From contig JAKCOZ010000032.1 in the NCBI GenBank assembly GCA_022605955.1, forward strand, positions 124,001 to 188,000: 64,000 bases of DNA, given 5' to 3'. The position numbers and the translations under genes were made by a program. Below, one piece after another: positions 58,101 to 64,000 of the stretch. Origin of the DNA: Rallus limicola (lineage: Eukaryota; Chordata; Aves; Gruiformes; Rallidae). Each line of letters begins with the position of its first letter. Position 1 is the first letter of the stretch. The notes under the pieces were generated by a model, which was not told the origin of the DNA, ran no database searches, and saw only the letters and a program-made list of their open reading frames with translations.

Positions 58101-60814
58101 GGATTATTAGCATCACCGAATTCTTTCTCTGTTCAAACAATTTATTGCCAGATTTCTCAGGGAGGCACCTTTGTGGTTGATGCTCCTTGACAGCAAGTGT
58201 CTGGGCAGCTTCTCCTTTGTGTGAGGACAGTATTGCAAAGAGGAAAATAAAACCCAAGGTGCTGAGTTTCCTGGTGAGGGGAGTAACTGAAGAACCCACC
58301 TTTCCAGACAGGGCTGCTGAGTTTGAGGTCTTCAGAAAAAGCATGAGATGAACTGCTTCCCTGATAGAAATCAGTCTGATATAGCCTGGAGAAGTATCTT
58401 CTTAGAAAGACAGGCGTTTCTGCATTTACCAGTGCATTTTATACATTGCCCTATTACATACAAACATAGGTAGAGTGGCATTGGCAGGGTTAAAGGAGGA
58501 AAATGAGGATGATGTGCTGGTCTTGTACAGTGATACCTAGCAATGAGGGGACACAGAAATGACACGCTCAAATCCTGCAAAATGAGCATAAATTGGTTTG
58601 TATTAAGTCTTCAGTATTGCAGAAGGTTCTGTGTAATGTATCACTGGGAAAATTTTTTAGCCCATTTAAGTCTTGCTGCACTTCATTTCTTTCTGTACTT
58701 ATTTCTTGAATTCATAAAGCCCAAAACAAATTCTGATTTTCAGTGTAGAGATTTAGCATTCAGGCTACAGTGTGAATTTAGCACTCAAGATGCAAAAAAT
58801 AGTGCTGTCTTAAACAAGGCTACTTTTCTTAATTTATTCTTCAAGGAAAAACTGAAAAAGAATACTGAATTAAAGTGTTGTTTTAAAAAAAGAGGAAAAC
58901 GTGTGAGATACAACATCTATTTAAATCTTTCAAAACCTTCTCTGTTCCACGGGTTTCATTTTAATTCCATACTATGAAAACATATCCTTCTCTTGTTTCT
59001 CCCAGTTTTTTCTAGGGCAGACACTTAAGTAAAAATGTCTTTTTATAAAGCTATCTCTATATTTGCTCAACCTATTTTTTAATCCATGTTTCTTCACAGT
59101 GTTTGATGAAACACTAGTGTCCATTTTACTGAGAGAAAACTGTTCAGTTGAAGTTACACAGTTAATTGCTAAATGTTAGAAACACTTCTGTGTACTCCTG
59201 TCATAAGGATGGCTTCTTTATTTTCATGTCCTTTCCAGTTTCTATTCCTTGTCATACTGGTTGCCACCTAAGCGGGATTTTAAACTTCCTGGTGCACGAC
59301 AAGGAAAGAAAAGAAATGGTCTGGTGACTTTCAAAGGATATACAGGTACTTTGGATAATTCCCTTTCTAGAAGTGATACCTTCCTCAGATACCCCCTGGC
59401 ACAACCTGTTTGTGACAATACGGAAGGTCCCACACATGGTTCCACATTCCCTCTACCAGACATCATATGACTGCCATTTTCTGGGGTTTTGGTGGCTTTT
59501 CTTTGACCAAGTCCCTTGGCCACTGGACACATCATTTTGGTTCTCTGTGCCTTAGACACTTAAGAGAGGTTTGGAAAACCCTTCTGTACAGAATGCAGTT
59601 TACAGGGATATCCTTTTCTCTTCCTGAGCCTTTATATAGCACACAGCAGGAACCTTTTTTTTTGGTTTGATGTTCTAGACTGTATACTCAATAATTTGTA
59701 AGTTGTGAAATAATTGTGAAGCAGTAGGGATTTATGCTACTGCACTTCAACCTGCAGACCCACCCATACTATCCTGTAAGAAGTCAAAGACCTAAGATAG
59801 GATAGTCAAAGTTTTCTCATCTCAGAAACATTTTAGCTGCTGAAAACCAACACAGTAATGTTCAAAATGGCAGCAGAAAACACCACCAGCCCTGACTTGC
59901 ACTTTTCAGAGTGCTGTAGGTGCAAGCTTCAGGAAATTTATTCTGATTGAAGATGTTATGTACAAAAGCCAGGGGGAAAGAAAGATGGCTTTGAGAACAC
60001 CTGGCTGCGTTGTGCTGGCTTTACATGGCATCATACGCCTGATGAGAACTAAACATAATAGAAACATTTTATGTCTTGGCAAAAAAGCATGCTATGTCTT
60101 CCTAAAGAACAGTTGCATCATTAGTGGTCATTCACTCAGACAGACCAAGGCTGTCTCAAAGCTATTAGGTAGATGGTGAGAGGTTGGTTGTGAGAAAATG
60201 TTGTACTCAAGGATCACACTGAGCAATTACTTTGCTCAGCTGTGTGCAGAAAGACAGCCCTCGCTGCAGGGCTGATAGACTGGTGGAAGCCAAAAGGGAA
60301 ATCAGCACTTCATAAAAGTTAATGACCAAGGATATACTTCTTATGAGTCCTGATGACAGCAGGATTCAAATGCAAAGCACAATAACATTCCCTCTTCTAT
60401 TGCTCTCTGTGCTGTTGACCAGTCTTCCTCTCCTGTATTTTTTTTCCTAATTGTTGCTATTTGGTTTTATTACATACATTTGTGAGCAAGCCCTGAATAA
60501 GACATCCTCCATCATTTTCTTCCACTTCTGTATCAGATCTGACTTGGCTAGGCCATTCTGTTTTCCCAGAGGAAATCAAGTGAGATTAAACATCCTCTTC
60601 CAGATGGCCCATTTTTGGTAAGAAGGTTCACGCATGAAGCCAAGCAATGGCAGATCTTAAATCAGCACCCTGTACAGAGGGGAGCACAAGCATTTTGACT
60701 ACTACTATCATACTGTATGATCTAACATTTATTCCAATGAAAGTTATTTCTCAGGAATGCTAAACGCTGTTAAGTGGGATTTCCCATCTCCTAAAGTTTA
60801 CATTGTTATATTCT

Positions 60815-60870
60815 GTATATATTTCTGTATTTTATATATGTTATATATATGTATATATTTCTGTATTTTA
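60815..60870 (+). repeat. Duplicated 20-mer in a TA-rich tract
   Basis: GTATATATTTCTGTATTTTA occurs at 60815-60834 and again, identical, at 60851-60870. The two copies are 36 bases apart and separated by ATATATG/TTATATATAT. It is a small recent local duplication within a TA-rich microsatellite-like patch. Confidence 0.88.
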
Positions 60871-63800
60871 TTACTAGTATTATAGCTCAAAAAATTAATA
60901 AATAATGATATTTAAGAATAGCCATTAAATAAATAATGGAAAAGAGATCATTATCTTTTTCTACTGTCTGGAAACAAGAGAATGCAGTACTCTCCAATGC
61001 AGCTTTCAGCCCTGCAGCATTTTGGTATGTATGCATCTATGTTGAGGACCCAAGACCAACTGAGACTCACTAAATAACAGATTAACAATAACAAACGTCA
61101 ATAAAACACTGGAATTTCTTTTTAAAAAAAAAGCAAAATTGTCATAATTATTATTTGTTTTGTTTTCTTTTCACCTGCATATATCCTTCTATTGTACCTG
61201 GCGTACTTTAATGCTTTTCTGTTCTGTAACCAGCTCTGCATATAATGCATTTAAGCATTTAATAAATACATATAAACATTCAATGCATGTGAGATACATT
61301 ACAGTGGAAGGGGGAGTGATGGACCAGCTTTGGTGGGAATATGGCCTCCCCCATATTCAAACCCCCACAGTTGGAATCCCAGATTGTGCATTAGAGAGAA
61401 GGGCTTTACACTGACAGTGATGCACCCTGCTCACACCAGCTTCATAGCCAGAAACACAGCAGTCACATCTGCACAACATATCCCTGAACTCATTAAGTCT
61501 TTTTGCTGGTTTAAAAAATTAGGGGTTTATTTCAAACTCTGTGGGGTTTAGTCTGTGATCACAGACAAAACATTTCCTCTCTGGTTTCCATTTTCCCAGT
61601 TATTAAGCATGCATAAATATGCCTCCCATTTTTAAGGCATTTTGAGACTTGTGGAGGAAAAAAAAATCATGGAAACATTAATACTCAATTTTGATGATTA
61701 GGATGAATGGCTCAGGGCAGGAGGAAACTGAAGGAAAAACGGTGCCCTAAAGCAGGCTCTGGGATACACAAGCAAGAGACAAATCTGAAGACTAGATAGT
61801 TTCCAGTACAGCTTGTAAAATATAGAATAAATATGACTATACTTTAAGTCTTCTGCCTTATAAAAACTTCACTTAAGTTGGAATTAAAAAAAAAATCATA
61901 TTGCTAAAGGAACAGCCATAAGTGTGAAGAAGAAATGGTAAATCATGACACAGACCACACAGCAACAGAGCAGTTCTGGCTCTGCTCAGGGAAGACTGCG
62001 CACTCAGGGCTTCTCTCCCATGTGTTATCATATAAGCCTCCTGTGTCACATGCAGGTTTGGAAGGTTCAGGGGGTAAAAGATCAAGATGGGAATAACTTC
62101 AGTGAGCAGACCTATTTGTCATCCATGTCTAAAATTACTGTCTTTTTACTTGACTTTAAAAAGTTTGTATTAACTTCCCAACACCTTCCCTTCACCCCAA
62201 CTTCTTTACAGAAGCATGCACACCACTTTTAATGGAAGATGTGATTTTATGAAGTGTACTACACCAAGGCTGTTGCTACCTATTTGGCATCATTGTGCAG
62301 CACTGGATTATCAGGTCAAAATAAATGATAACAGCACAGCACTGTGCCAAAAGTCAAACACATGAATAGTGACCCTTTTCTCTATACTATTCCTGGGACA
62401 GTGCATAAGCTCAGTGGATTGCAAATTAAATATTTCATGATGGTTATATGAGTAACTCATGAGATTTTTGAGGTTTTATGGGCAATACGAGCAGGTCTAC
62501 CTTTGTCCTTGTCAAGTAGATGAATCCTTTTGGTCTCCATCTAAGGTTTCCTTTGCCACAGGTTCTGCAGTAGATCAAACCCATCTTGACCAGGAAACAG
62601 AAAGGGAAAGGACCACCCAAAATTTGCCAAGACCCTGAATTATTCTGCCTCCAAATGTACTTTTCCACGGCAATAGCAAGGGAAAGCACAGCATCAATTC
62701 TGCAAACCTAGCTTGGAAACATGTTTTTGAAATATCAGACATTGTTTTGCCAGTGCAGATGATATTGAACATATGGTGTTTGAAAGAGTGGCCAACATTG
62801 CAAAAGCCTTTGGAATCATCCGATGTTTTATTTTGTGTTTCCCCACCCTCAGTTTTTGAGTCTGTCATATTTTCCTAGTAGCAATATAGTGACCCATTTA
62901 TGGCAACAACTGCACATTCAGATTGTTAGTACTGATGCTATTTGGAAGGAAAGATTCGAGAATGCAAAGATGAGCCTAAGTATGAGGGGAAAAAGCAGTG
63001 TTTATTCTTCATTGCATGGCCTGGATAGACATGGTAGGCACATGTTGACTGCACATGCTCATTGTATGTATGCAGCTTAAGCAAAATCCTTTCTCATCTA
63101 CGAGTACAGTGTTCTAGATATTTCAGGCAGGGAGCACAACATTTTCTATCATTGATGCAAAATGTCAGTCTGAACTGGGAAATGCCATGAAGCATGAAGT
63201 GATGAATTACTATCATTTTTGCCAGGCTTAGTAATGCACAGCGGCTTCACATTAAGCCAGTTTAACTTGTGCCTAGGTTATTAATTTGGTTAGGAAATAT
63301 CTAAAAAGTAAAACCTGTAAAAATAGCCTTGCTCTGTTTCCCACTCTCTCAAATTTTGTACAGGTTTTTCTCAACCTTACATTTAAGTGAAAAGTATTCT
63401 TTCTCAACTCATGCATTATGCAGTTCCTAACCCCCTCCATGTATCATCTACCTCACACTGAGGGATTGTAGTTGAGACAATTACATCATACCACAAATTA
63501 TATTTTCTGCTATTTATTCTGTGGAAAAACTATACTGGAGTAGTTTAATTCCCTGGCATTATCTAGGGATCTCCCTGTTTGCAAATTGAGGCTTCCAAAA
63601 CCTGCATTTCTAAAATGAGCATCCTGATCCAAATATGCCAAAATTCAGGGGCAAAAAGTCTATAAAATTCTTCAGCTTTGGCCTGTACTGAAAACCTGAA
63701 CATCAGTTCTTTGGGACATCAGGCTCTCAGTTTTAATTCAAAACTGCATTAAAGCAATCATTCAGATGAGGGAAAGAGATGCCCTTCATAGTTCAGATGT

Positions 63801-64000
63801 CTCAGCCCATGCTCTGAGGCCAGGCAACATTGAATGAGAATTGAAGAGGATGCTAAGCCCAAAGATCTTTTTAATTGCTCGCATCTGCATTTCAGGGAGA
63901 CCAGTTCAGAGTAAGTATTGGAGTCCAGAGGACACTCAGTTTCTGTTCACAGCTCTGTAGTTTCAAGTCACCCAAATCAGTTCAAAGTTAAGTTTGTCCA

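Larger units (their letters stand above)
54861..64000. other. AT-rich DNA, no gene recognised
   Basis: The last 9 kb holds no recognisable exon, RNA gene or transposon. It contains a palindrome cluster at 55115-55144, a duplicated 20-mer at 60815-60870 and an 8-bp-stem inverted repeat at 61337-61358. Open frames of 148 codons (57369-57815, minus) and 144 codons (58543-58977, plus) match nothing I know and fit chance expectation for sequence of this length. Confidence 0.55.

Noticed and set aside
58543..58977. 144-codon plus-strand frame with hydrophobic stretch
   Set aside because: Low-complexity AT-rich codons (Phe, Leu, Lys) explain the composition. There is no family resemblance.
61337..61358. 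GAATATGG/CCATATTC hairpin as a microRNA or terminator
   Set aside because: The eight-base stem with a six-base loop is too short for a pre-miRNA, and such stems are expected by chance in 64 kb.
1..64000. CRISPR arrays, tRNA or rRNA genes
   Set aside because: No regularly spaced identical repeats, no tRNA A/B-box cloverleaf and no conserved rRNA words were seen on either strand.

Overview
The window looks like nuclear DNA from a bird, most likely a neoavian species. The base composition is AT-rich and CpG is scarce outside one retroviral LTR. The repeat content is dominated by CR1 LINE fragments with avian-type 3' ends (antisense starts such as AATCACAGAATGGTTTGGGT). Two LTR pieces resemble LTR families that I know from memory to be dispersed in bird genomes. 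There is no operon-like gene packing, no rRNA, tRNA or CRISPR array, and no open reading frame that I can assign to a protein family. The species, chromosome and neighbouring gene cannot be named from this sequence. The window is best read as a gene desert or the inside of a very long intron. The longest open frames (140-167 codons) are what chance gives in 64 kb, and the two longest lie inside repeats. || Layout. 1-2.9 kb is single-copy-looking DNA with a T tract, a 22-bp tandem pair and a GT/G microsatellite. 2.9-3.55 kb is an old antisense endogenous-retrovirus LTR fragment. 3.6-7.5 kb is unremarkable. At 7.53-8.36 kb an antisense CR1 3' fragment is followed directly by a complete 588-bp solo LTR with TG...CA ends and a perfect 5-bp target-site duplication. 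This is the best-defined mobile-element event in the window. 8.4-17.7 kb is featureless. 17.69-18.19 kb is a sense CR1. 20.9-21.2 kb is a much older CR1 copy. 21.2-24.5 kb holds a small 12-bp tandem array and two stretches that look like conserved non-coding sequence. 24.49-24.99 kb is an antisense CR1. Small CR1 scraps lie at 31.75 kb and perhaps 36.26 kb. Strand-asymmetric A/C and purine tracts lie at 37.9 and 39.3 kb. Further CR1 copies lie at 39.8, 43.0-43.5, 51.25-51.6, 53.2-53.9 and 54.8 kb. The rest, to 64 kb, is AT-rich DNA with short palindromes and tandem duplications. || Function. No genes work together here. Any function would be regulatory: possible enhancers in the better-balanced, homeodomain/E-box-bearing stretches at 22.6-23.6, 42.3, 44.7, 45.7 and 46.4-46.6 kb, and possible promoter activity from the solo LTR. 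I see no convincing undescribed biological system. The most useful second looks are the intact solo LTR with its CpG-dense core, the ancient CR1 copy, and the candidate conserved elements.
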